A stretch of DNA of 5,526 nucleotides from assembly GCA_947455285.1 (NCBI GenBank), contig CANGOK010000217.1, positions 1-5,526 of the forward strand, in the 5' to 3' direction. This DNA is from Beijerinckiaceae bacterium (GTDB lineage Bacteria > Pseudomonadota > Alphaproteobacteria > Rhizobiales > Beijerinckiaceae). The translations under genes were made by a program, and so were the position numbers. A model generated the notes under the pieces. The model was not told where the DNA came from. It searched no databases and saw only the letters and a list, made by a program, of their open reading frames with translations. Position 1 is the stretch's first letter, and every line of letters starts with the position of its first letter. Of the stretch, positions 1 to 4,971 are shown one piece after another.

Positions 1-381
1 GCCCCGCGCCTCGATGACCCGCTCGTCCACGCCCTCGAACCGTCCGCAGACGATCGCGACGCCCGGACCGTGGGCGAGTTCGCGCACACGTTCCTGCGTC
101 AGGGGTCGCCCGCGCGGGGACATGAGCAGACGCGGGCGCGCATCGTCAGCGCCAAGCCCGGCATCGAGGCTTGCGGCCAGCACGTCGGCGCGGATGACCA
201 TGCCGGGACCGCCGCCCGCAGGCGTGTCGTCGACGGATTTATGACGTCCGAGCCCATGGTCGCGGATCTGCCGCGTCTCCAGCGCCCAGAGCCCACGCGC
301 GAGCCCATCGCCGGAGAGCGACTGGCCGAGCGGGCCGGGAAAGAAATCCGGATAGAGGGTGAAGATGGTGGCGCGGAACAT
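1..381 (-). CDS. trmD: tRNA (guanine-N1-)-methyltransferase TrmD, N-terminal part (gene runs off the left edge)
   Basis: TrmD is the SPOUT-class methyltransferase that puts a methyl group from S-adenosylmethionine on N1 of G37, next to the anticodon of certain tRNAs, which prevents +1 frameshifting. It acts in the cytoplasm as a dimer. The reading frame starts at an ATG (379-381) and stays open for 127 codons to the window edge. The N-terminus MFRATIFTLYPDFF is typical of the family. Further in are DDTPAGGGPGMV (residues 51-62), SPRGRPLTQ (88-96) and CGRFEGVDERV (112-122). The last two belong to the trefoil-knot region that binds the cofactor. The family is about 220-250 residues long, so the C-terminal part, with the catalytic Asp and the tRNA-binding domain, lies outside. 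It follows rimM by 26 nt in the same operon. No clear Shine-Dalgarno sequence precedes the start. The identification is firm. Confidence 0.97.
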   Translation of the reverse strand, partial: MFRATIFTLYPDFFPGPLGQSLSGDGLARGLWALETRQIRDHGLGRHKSVDDTPAGGGPGMVIRADVLAASLDAGLGADDARPRLLMSPRGRPLTQERVRELAHGPGVAIVCGRFEGVDERVIEARG

Positions 382-407
382 GGGGGTTTGTAGCACGGAA
401 CAGGGCT

Positions 408-983
408 TCAGCCCTCCCCGTCTCCCGCTTCATCCTCACGCGCCTCGCTCTCAAGCGGCGGAACGATGGTGACGCGTCCGGCCGTCAGGTCCACATGCGG
501 CGCGACGGCCTTGGTGAAGGGGTAAAGCAGGGTCTCGCCACCGCTGCCCGGGCGGACCTCCAGAATGTCGCCTGCGCCGAAATTCAAGACATTCACGACC
601 TCACCAATCAGCTCGCCGTTCTCAAGATGAGCGGAGAGGCCGATGAGGTCGGAGTGGTAGTATTCCTCCTCCTCCGCAGGCGGCAGGTCGGCCTTGCGGA
701 TGTGGAGATCGATATTGACGAGGGCTTCGGCCGCAGAGCGGTCATCGACCCCCTCGACACGGGCGACGAACATGTCGTCGCGGATATGACGCAGGCTGCG
801 CAGGGCGAAGCTGCGGGCGCCGTCGGCACTGAACAGGGGGCTGTAATCGCCGATGGCGACGGGATCGCCGGTGAAGCTTTTCAGCCGCACTTCGCCGCGC
901 ACCCCATGGGCCGCGCCAAAGCGCCCCACGAGCACGAGATCGCGCGCCGAGACTGGCGCAACGGGGGAAGGAGCCTTCGCCAT
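408..983 (-). CDS. rimM: Ribosome maturation factor RimM
   Basis: RimM is a cytoplasmic assembly factor that binds ribosomal protein S19 in the 30S head and is needed for efficient 16S rRNA processing. The 191-residue product has the two expected domains. The N-terminal RimM beta-barrel begins with LVGRFGAAHGVRGEVRLKSF (residues about 18-37), the family signature. The PRC-barrel domain begins at EEEYYHSDLIGL (105-116) and contains LNFGAGDILEV (133-143), LLYPFTKAVAPHVD (152-165) and VTIVPP (171-176). A short acidic tail (residues 178-191) follows. Length is normal for alphaproteobacteria, slightly above the roughly 180 residues of E. coli. The start is an ATG with only a weak upstream AAGAAG (991-996), 7 nt away. 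It lies between rpsP (59 nt upstream, separated by a hairpin) and trmD (26 nt downstream), the usual arrangement. Confidence 0.96.
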   Translation of the reverse strand: MAKAPSPVAPVSARDLVLVGRFGAAHGVRGEVRLKSFTGDPVAIGDYSPLFSADGARSFALRSLRHIRDDMFVARVEGVDDRSAAEALVNIDLHIRKADLPPAEEEEYYHSDLIGLSAHLENGELIGEVVNVLNFGAGDILEVRPGSGGETLLYPFTKAVAPHVDLTAGRVTIVPPLESEAREDEAGDGEG

Positions 984-1006
984 CAGCGGACTTCTTGCTG
1001 GAGAAT

Positions 1007-1032
1007 CCAGCTCCCCTCGAAAGGGGAGCTGG
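1007..1032 (-). promoter_or_regulatory. Intercistronic UUCG hairpin between rpsP and rimM
   Basis: This is a perfect inverted repeat with 11-bp arms (1007-1017 and 1022-1032). Read on the transcribed (minus) sense, the arms CCAGCTCCCCT and AGGGGAGCTGG enclose a TTCG loop, which is an unusually stable tetraloop in RNA. The structure begins 10 nt after the rpsP stop codon and ends 23 nt before the rimM start. The sequence after it (ATTCTCCAGC) has no U-run, so it is not a standard intrinsic terminator. By inference it could stabilise the 3' end of the rpsP message against exonucleases or partly attenuate transcription, raising S16 output over RimM and TrmD. The structure is directly visible; the role is not proven. 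Confidence 0.8.
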
Positions 1033-1042
1033 CGAAATGGCC

Positions 1043-1405
1043 TTACTCGGCGCTGGCGGCCTCGGCGGCCTCAGCGGCGGCGGCGGCGGCGGCAGCGCGC
1101 TCCTGAGCCTTCTTCTTCGGCTTGGCCTTCTCGGGGTTGTTGCGGGTGGCGCGCTTGCCAACGCCAGCGCTTTCGAGCAGGCGAGCGACGCGGTCGGTCG
1201 GCTGGGCGCCCTTGTTGAGCCAGTCCTGCGCCTTGGCGGCGTCGACGACGAGGCGATCAGCAGCGTCCTTGGCCTTCAGGGGGTCGAAGGTGCCGATGCG
1301 CTCGACGAAACGGCCATCGCGGGGCATGCGGGCGTCGGCGACGACGATACGGTAGAAGGGACGCTTCTTGGCGCCGCCGCGCGACAGACGGATCTTCAGG
1401 GACAT
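1043..1405 (-). CDS. rpsP: 30S ribosomal protein S16
   Basis: S16 binds 16S rRNA in the body of the 30S subunit and is an early assembly protein. The 120-residue product starts MSLKIRLSRGGAKKRPFYRIVVADARMPRDGRFVERIGTF in close agreement with the family core (I write it in pieces: MSLKIRLSRGGAKKRPFYR, then IVVADARMPRDGRF, then VERIGTFDPL). Residues 1-85 form the conserved domain. It continues into a basic stretch rich in Lys (about 93-100) and an Ala/Glu tail (about 102-120), the extended C-terminus common in alphaproteobacterial S16. The ATG (1403-1405) has a good AAGGAA ribosome binding site at 1412-1417, 6 nt upstream. It lies 46 nt after ffh, with no terminator between, so it is probably expressed from the ffh message. 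The stop is TAA at 1043-1045. Confidence 0.98.
   Translation of the reverse strand: MSLKIRLSRGGAKKRPFYRIVVADARMPRDGRFVERIGTFDPLKAKDAADRLVVDAAKAQDWLNKGAQPTDRVARLLESAGVGKRATRNNPEKAKPKKKAQERAAAAAAAAEAAEAASAE
1075..1092. repeat. Short CGG trinucleotide tract (six units) in the rpsP tail
   Basis: Six uninterrupted CGG units lie inside the 3' end of rpsP and encode part of its run of consecutive alanines on the minus strand. Flanking codons are also Ala-rich. It is a low-complexity coding tract, not a separate element. Its unit number may vary between strains by slippage without breaking the frame. Confidence 0.7.
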
Positions 1406-1451
1406 TGGTTTTTCCTTTCAGTGAACGTTGAGGCTTCGGTTATTCGATCAA

Positions 1452-3023
1452 TCACTTCTTTTTTCCGAAGGGATTGAAATTCGGCAGGCCGCCAAGGCCC
1501 GGAAGTTTGGGACCGCCAAGTCCCGAAAGACCGCCCGGCATGCCGGGAAGCTTCGGGGGCGCGCTGAAGGCGCCGGGAGGCGGGGCGTCGGGAAGCTTCG
1601 GCGCAGCGCCGCCACCCATCTGTTTCTGCATTTCGGCGATCTGCTCGGGGCTCGGCATGCCGCCACCCATGGCGCCGCCGCCAAGTCCAAACATTTCCGC
1701 CATGCGGCCCATGGGTCCGCGCTTGGCGCCGCCCATGGCCTTCATCATGTCGGCCATCTGACGATGCTGCTTCAGAAGCCGGTTGATGTCCTCGACCTTG
1801 GCGCCCGAACCCGCCGCAATGCGCTTCTTGCGCGAGGCCTTGAGGATGTCGGGATTGCGCCGCTCCTGCGGGGTCATCGACAGGATGATGGCGCGCTGGC
1901 GCTTGATGACGCGGTCGTCGAGATTGGCGCTGGCGATCTGGTTCTTCATCTTGGCGACGCCGGGCAGCATGCCCATGATGCCGCCGAGGCCGCCGATCTT
2001 CTCGACCTGAAGAAGCTGGTCCGCCAGATCCTCAAGGTCGAACTTGCCCTTGCGCATCTTGTCGGCGATGCGCTGGGCCTTCTCGGCGTCGATGGTCTGC
2101 GCCGCCTTCTCAACGAGCGAGACGATGTCGCCCATGCCCAGAATGCGGTTGGCGATGCGCGACGGATGGAAATCGTCGAGGTCTTCAAGCTTTTCGCCGG
2201 TGCCGATGAGCTTGATCGGCTTGCCGGTGACCGCGCGCATGGACAGCGCCGCGCCGCCGCGGCCATCGCCGTCGGTGCGGGTGAGGACGATGCCGGTGAC
2301 GCCCACGCGCGTGTCGAAGTTGCGCGCGAGATTGACGGCGTCCTGACCGGTGAGGCTGTCGGCGACGAGCAGGATCTCATGGGGCTTCGCGGCCGCCTTG
2401 ATCTGAGCCATCTCCTCCATGAGGGGCTCGTCGATATGGGTGCGGCCGGCCGTGTCGAGGATCACCACGTCGAAGCCCTGCAGGCGCGCGGTCTCTTCGG
2501 CGCGGCGGGCGATCTGGACGGGGTCCTGACCCGCGATGATCGGTAGGGTCTCGATGTCGAGCTGACGGCCGAGCACCGCAAGCTGCTCCTGCGCAGCCGG
2601 GCGCTTCACGTCGAGCGAGGCCATCAGGACCTTGCGCTTGTAGCGGTCGCGCAGGCGCTTGGCGATCTTGGCGGCGGTGGTGGTCTTACCGGCGCCCTGT
2701 AGGCCGACCATCATGATGGCGACGGGGGGCGCAGCATCTAGATTGATCGGGTCGGCGTCGGAGCCCAGCGTCTCGATGAGAACGTCATTGACGATCTTGA
2801 TGACCATCTGGCCCGGCGAGACCGACTTCACCACATTGGCGCCGACCGCGCGCGCCTTCACCTTGTCCACGAAGGAGCGCACGACATCGAGCGCCACGTC
2901 CGCCTCAAGCAGGGCGCGGCGGACTTCACGCATGGCGGCGTCGACATCCGCCTCGCTCAACGCGCCGCGGCGCGTCAGCTGGTCAAAGATGCCGGAGAGC
3001 TTTTCTGACAGGCCCTCGAACAT
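1452..3023 (-). CDS. ffh: Signal recognition particle protein Ffh (SRP54 GTPase)
   Basis: Ffh binds the 4.5S/SRP RNA and signal sequences of nascent membrane proteins. With the receptor FtsY it delivers ribosomes to the SecYEG translocon. From the chosen start the product has 523 residues. The N domain covers about 1-88. The G domain shows the P-loop GLQGAGKTT (107-115), DVKRPAAQ (138-145), DTAGR (190-194) and TRTDGDGRGGAAL (248-260). The Met-rich M domain follows (about 325-435) with the RNA-binding segment SMTPQERRNP...SRKKRIAAGSG (382-407). A Gly/Pro/Met-rich tail (445-523) ends in KKK. An in-frame ATG at 3045-3047 would add 8 residues. I chose 3021-3023 because MFEGLSEKL is the family N-terminus and GAGGAG lies 5 nt before it. 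It heads the ffh-rpsP-rimM-trmD block. Confidence 0.98.
   Translation of the reverse strand: MFEGLSEKLSGIFDQLTRRGALSEADVDAAMREVRRALLEADVALDVVRSFVDKVKARAVGANVVKSVSPGQMVIKIVNDVLIETLGSDADPINLDAAPPVAIMMVGLQGAGKTTTAAKIAKRLRDRYKRKVLMASLDVKRPAAQEQLAVLGRQLDIETLPIIAGQDPVQIARRAEETARLQGFDVVILDTAGRTHIDEPLMEEMAQIKAAAKPHEILLVADSLTGQDAVNLARNFDTRVGVTGIVLTRTDGDGRGGAALSMRAVTGKPIKLIGTGEKLEDLDDFHPSRIANRILGMGDIVSLVEKAAQTIDAEKAQRIADKMRKGKFDLEDLADQLLQVEKIGGLGGIMGMLPGVAKMKNQIASANLDDRVIKRQRAIILSMTPQERRNPDILKASRKKRIAAGSGAKVEDINRLLKQHRQMADMMKAMGGAKRGPMGRMAEMFGLGGGAMGGGMPSPEQIAEMQKQMGGGAAPKLPDAPPPGAFSAPPKLPGMPGGLSGLGGPKLPGLGGLPNFNPFGKKK
1500..1601 (-). repeat. Three PKLP motifs at 15-residue spacing in the Ffh tail
   Basis: In the C-terminal extension of Ffh the motif Pro-Lys-Leu-Pro occurs at residues 475, 490 and 505, exactly 15 residues (45 nt) apart. 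At DNA level the 12-mer gggaagcttcgg is identical at 1545-1556 and 1590-1601, and a diverged copy lies at 1500-1511. The spacers between motifs are rich in Pro, Gly and Ala and are not conserved. This suggests growth of a disordered tail by short tandem duplication. Confidence 0.65.
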
Positions 3024-3028
3024 GGTTG

Positions 3029-3034
3029 CTCCTC
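3029..3034 (-). promoter_or_regulatory. Ribosome binding site of ffh
   Basis: GAGGAG on the minus strand lies 5 nt before the ATG at 3021-3023. The competing in-frame ATG at 3045-3047 has no comparable site at the right distance, so this motif decides the start of ffh. Confidence 0.75.
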
Positions 3035-3080
3035 GCATGGCCCCCAAGGGAGGCAGTTCGCCAAAGCCCCAAAGCAGAAC

Positions 3081-3094
3081 GCGCCCGGGGGCGC
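3081..3094. other. Small GC-rich inverted repeat in the ffh leader
   Basis: gcgcccgggggcgc is a near-palindrome (GCGCC arms around a CGGG loop, or 6-bp arms with a 2-nt loop) in the stretch between the upstream membrane gene and ffh. It has no U-run on either side. It could be a leader hairpin or chance in GC-rich DNA. The rest of the 3024-3213 gap holds no gene I can support. Confidence 0.3.
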
Positions 3095-3173
3095 ATCGCG
3101 CTGCCGGGCGTTGACCCCCTGCCTCTCGGGCCGGTGGGTTGTCAGGTTTCAGGTCTCTGACGAGAACTCCGGG

Positions 3174-3203
3174 CTTTTAGGCCGGGAGGGTGGGGAGAGT
3201 CAA
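3174..3203 (-). promoter_or_regulatory. Candidate sigma-70-type promoter for ffh
   Basis: On the minus strand TTGACT (3198-3203; five of six matches to the -35 consensus) is separated by 18 nt from TAAAAG (3174-3179; four of six matches to the -10). It lies just beyond the stop codon of the 101-residue membrane gene and would give a leader of about 145 nt for ffh. The match was made by eye and such motifs occur by chance, so this is tentative. Confidence 0.35.
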
Positions 3204-3213
3204 GGAAGGGGGC

Positions 3214-3519
3214 TCAAGCTTTACTGGAACTGATCTCCGAAGCCGATTCCAGCGCGCCGGCCGCTTTATCGAAAACGAGGGGTGCGCCGGCGCCAAGATA
3301 GATCGCGGTAATGACGTTCGCCGAGTCCAGAGCGACCGGCAACGCACCAGCGCAAAGCGCCAACAACGTCCGAGCGCAGATGTAAAAAACGCTGTTGTAT
3401 GGTGGCGGACAACCGCCGCCATTACCGGCCGAAGCCCGAACCGCCGCAAGAATCTCGACAGAAGCGCTGCCTAAGACGCCCCACCAGTAATGGGCCGGAA
3501 CGCCGCTAAGAAAGCTCAT
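3214..3519 (-). CDS. Small membrane protein of unknown function (101 residues)
   Basis: I do not recognise a named family. The 101-residue product starts MSFLSGVPAHYWWGVLGSAS. It has one moderately hydrophobic segment (about 9-27, with an internal Glu22), a Gly/Pro-rich linker GNGGGCPPPY (32-41), and two stronger hydrophobic segments: about 43-64, containing Arg50, and about 67-84, ending APLVFDK. The tail is short, polar and Ser-rich. Two or three membrane helices are likely. Its ATG (3517-3519) directly abuts the TGA of the 63-residue gene upstream. There is no Shine-Dalgarno within reach (the nearest, GGAAG, is 16 nt away), which points to translational coupling. Overlapping frames on both strands look like arginine-rich noise, whereas this one gives a coherent membrane-protein pattern. 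That supports it as real. No terminator is visible between it and ffh. Confidence 0.72.
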   Translation of the reverse strand: MSFLSGVPAHYWWGVLGSASVEILAAVRASAGNGGGCPPPYNSVFYICARTLLALCAGALPVALDSANVITAIYLGAGAPLVFDKAAGALESASEISSSKA

Positions 3520-3711
3520 TCATCGAATGCGGTGGCTTCCATCACCAATCGCTCCCAATCGCATGATCCAAAGAAATCGTGAGGCAAAAGATTGGATCGC
3601 CGCAGCCACATTACGGAAACCGGCGAACTGAGCAAAAATGAGCGCTGCGTTAAGAGCCATCAGCGCAACGAAAAGGGCGGCAAGGATCAAGGTCAGGAAA
3701 TCGGCGATCAT
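3520..3711 (-). CDS. Very small membrane protein of unknown function (63 residues)
   Basis: I do not recognise this protein. The 63-residue product starts MIADFLTLILAALFVALMAL. It has a single long hydrophobic helix (about residues 4-31), then FRNVAAAIQSFASRFLWIMRLG (residues 32-53; I note only its features), which could be a second, amphipathic or membrane-associated helix with Arg33, Arg45 and Arg51. The C-terminus is short and basic (SHRIR). The start is well supported: GAGGAG at 3718-3723 stands 6 nt before the ATG. GC content counted by hand over 3541-3711 is about 51%, against about 62% in a sampled stretch of the neighbouring solute-binding-protein gene, so it may have been acquired. 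It is directly coupled (TGA then ATG) to the 101-residue membrane gene, which suggests the two act together. Confidence 0.7.
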   Translation of the reverse strand: MIADFLTLILAALFVALMALNAALIFAQFAGFRNVAAAIQSFASRFLWIMRLGAIGDGSHRIR

Positions 3712-3717
3712 GACTAT

Positions 3718-3723
3718 CTCCTC
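3718..3723 (-). promoter_or_regulatory. Ribosome binding site of the 63-residue membrane gene
   Basis: A strong GAGGAG on the minus strand with a 6-nt spacer to the ATG at 3709-3711. It is one of the best Shine-Dalgarno matches in the window, and is the main reason to treat this very short frame as a gene. Confidence 0.7.
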
Positions 3724-3741
3724 AGCGCGCTACGCCCCTCC

Positions 3742-3770
3742 AACATGTGCTGAATGATAGCCATGGTCAA
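3742..3770 (-). promoter_or_regulatory. Candidate promoter for the small membrane gene pair
   Basis: On the minus strand TTGACC (3765-3770) is followed after 17 nt by CATGTT (3742-3747). The -35 is good and the -10 poor (three of six matches). It would start transcription near 3735, about 24 nt before the 63-residue gene. The gap from the solute-binding-protein stop to this gene (3712-3799) shows no intrinsic terminator, so read-through from upstream is also possible. Confidence 0.3.
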
Positions 3771-3799
3771 GATGCCCGAGGGACCAATTTTCGCCCCCC

Positions 3800-4849
3800 T
3801 CACCGCTTCTTGAAGATCTCGTCAAACAGCTTTTGCGACGACTTCACCTGATCGCCTGACAGCGCGTAAGGCAGCACCTTCGCCTTTTCGAGGCGGGCCA
3901 CCACGTCGGGCGGGTTCGGCACGACGTCCGGGCGGGTGGGAATGCGGCCGGTTTTGGCGGCGAAGGTTTGGGCTTCCCTGCTCAGCATGAAATTGGCGGC
4001 GAGCTGCGCGGCCTTGGGATGGGGCGCCTTGGGGTTCACGGCGACCTGACCAAAGAACAGCGCCACGGGGTCCATCACCCAGAAGGCCGTGGGCGCGCCC
4101 GAGAGGGTCATGTTGTTGGTGAGCATGGTGTAGTTGTTGAGGGCCACCGCATATTCGCCCGCCGCCACCGCGCGCGCCGCCGCAAGGTGCCCGTCGAGCA
4201 CGGTGATCTTGAGGGTCGAGACGAGGTCTTCGAGAAGCTTGCGTCCCTTGGTCTCGCCATAATGGGCGAACATGGCGTTCATCCATTCATTGTCGGTGCC
4301 CTCGATGGCGACGCGGCCGACCCATTCCTTCTTCGTGAGGAATTCCTCGTAGGTCTTGGGCAGCTCCTCCGCCTTCACGAGATTGGTGTTGTAGGCAGGC
4401 GAATTGTAATTGGCGTAGACGCCGTACCACTGGCGCTTGGGATCGCGGGCGGAGGGCATCACGTTCTTCGCTTCCGGCGGATCGAAGGGCAGCATCAGGC
4501 TATCGGGCAGCTGGTTGGCCGTAGGCGTGTTGATCATGTCCCAGGACTGCTGGCCCGTGCGCGCCTCAATGGCGATGCGGCCCATGAGCTGCGCGTCGGC
4601 CGCGCGCACATAGTTGACCTTGACGCCCGTGGCCTCCTCGAAAATCTTCCAGAGCGGCAGGGCTTCCTGCTCATTGGTGGAGGAATAGATCGTCACCTGC
4701 CCCTCGGCCTTAGCGGCGGAAAGAAGCGCAGGGTCCATCCATGGCCGATCGGCAGGAGCGGTCTGGGCGAAGGCGCCATGCGCCATCACGCCCGCGATGA
4801 TCGCCGCGCCTGCGCGCAGCATGTGCTTGAAAGAAAGGCTCACGGCCAT
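3800..4849 (-). CDS. Periplasmic ABC transporter solute-binding protein (Fe3+/family 1-like)
   Basis: This is a secreted binding protein of the type that feeds a ligand to an ABC importer. The 349-residue product opens with a Sec signal peptide: basic start, hydrophobic core (LRAGAAIIAGVMAHGAFA, 11-28) and probable cleavage after AFA at residue 28. The mature lobe begins with VTIYSSTNEQEALPLWKIFE (52-71) and ATGVKVNYVRA (73-83). Later come WYGVYANYNSPAYNTN (141-156), YEEFLTKKEWVGRVAIE (167-183), RAVAAGEYAVALNNY (226-240) and AANFMLSREAQTFAAKTGRIPTR (284-306). This is the pattern of the FbpA/AfuA-like group. The paired tyrosines that bind iron in FbpA-type proteins are not evident (a single Tyr240 there), so the ligand is uncertain. 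A longer in-frame start upstream would run through the asd terminator. I chose 4847-4849 for its signal peptide and its GGGGGAG site (4856-4862). No permease or ATPase gene is adjacent. Confidence 0.93.
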   Translation of the reverse strand: MAVSLSFKHMLRAGAAIIAGVMAHGAFAQTAPADRPWMDPALLSAAKAEGQVTIYSSTNEQEALPLWKIFEEATGVKVNYVRAADAQLMGRIAIEARTGQQSWDMINTPTANQLPDSLMLPFDPPEAKNVMPSARDPKRQWYGVYANYNSPAYNTNLVKAEELPKTYEEFLTKKEWVGRVAIEGTDNEWMNAMFAHYGETKGRKLLEDLVSTLKITVLDGHLAAARAVAAGEYAVALNNYTMLTNNMTLSGAPTAFWVMDPVALFFGQVAVNPKAPHPKAAQLAANFMLSREAQTFAAKTGRIPTRPDVVPNPPDVVARLEKAKVLPYALSGDQVKSSQKLFDEIFKKR

Positions 4850-4855
4850 GGTTCG

Positions 4856-4862
4856 CTCCCCC
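4856..4862 (-). promoter_or_regulatory. Ribosome binding site of the solute-binding protein gene
   Basis: GGGGGAG on the minus strand lies 6 nt before the ATG at 4847-4849. Together with the signal peptide that begins there, it fixes the start against longer in-frame alternatives. Confidence 0.65.
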
Positions 4863-4880
4863 GATGTATTTTCGCGCGGG

Positions 4881-4909
4881 AGGTTGGCCTTTGCGCAGGC
4901 GGGTGTCAA
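4881..4909 (-). promoter_or_regulatory. Candidate promoter for the solute-binding protein gene
   Basis: A perfect TTGACA (-35) is present on the minus strand at 4904-4909. The matching -10 position after 17 nt reads CAACCT (4881-4886), a poor match. It lies in the short gap between the asd terminator and the solute-binding-protein gene, where a separate promoter is expected because the terminator closes asd. The weak -10 could mean an activated promoter, or that the -35 match is chance. Confidence 0.35.
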
Positions 4910-4915
4910 CGCGCA

Positions 4916-4946
4916 CAAAAAAGGCCGCGCGAAAATCGCACGGCCT
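4916..4946 (-). terminator. Intrinsic terminator of asd
   Basis: On the minus strand an 11-bp stem (AGGCCGTGCGA with TCGCGCGGCCT, one G-U pair) closes a three-base UUU loop and runs straight into a T-tract (six T in a row, the first being the last stem base). It begins 25 nt after the asd stop codon. On the opposite strand the stem is followed by CTTCTC rather than a T-run, so it works best for asd. Confidence 0.9.
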
Positions 4947-4971
4947 CTTCTCAAATTGATGGTGGCGAGAC

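Noticed and set aside
1007..1032. The rpsP-rimM hairpin as an intrinsic terminator
   Set aside because: Neither strand has a T-run after the stem, and rimM and trmD follow directly in the operon.
495..1106. Plus-strand open frame opposite rimM and the end of rpsP
   Set aside because: It crosses two firmly identified genes and their hairpin and has no coherent protein features.
1428..2546. Long open frame (372 codons) on the plus strand opposite ffh
   Set aside because: It is antisense to the certain ffh gene. Its translation is rich in His, Ala, Arg, Leu and Asp with no recognisable domain, as expected from reading GC-rich coding DNA backwards.
3111..3115. TTGAC on the plus strand as a promoter
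   Set aside because: There is no plus-strand gene downstream and no good -10 at the right spacing.
3177..3474. Arg-rich frames on both strands overlapping the 101-residue membrane gene
   Set aside because: Both give polar, Arg-rich low-complexity products without good starts. The 3214-3519 frame gives a consistent hydrophobic membrane pattern and couples to its neighbour.
3775..3802. GAGGG/CCCTC inverted repeat after the solute-binding protein stop as a terminator
   Set aside because: The stem is only 5 bp with a loop of about 14 nt and no T-run follows on the minus strand.
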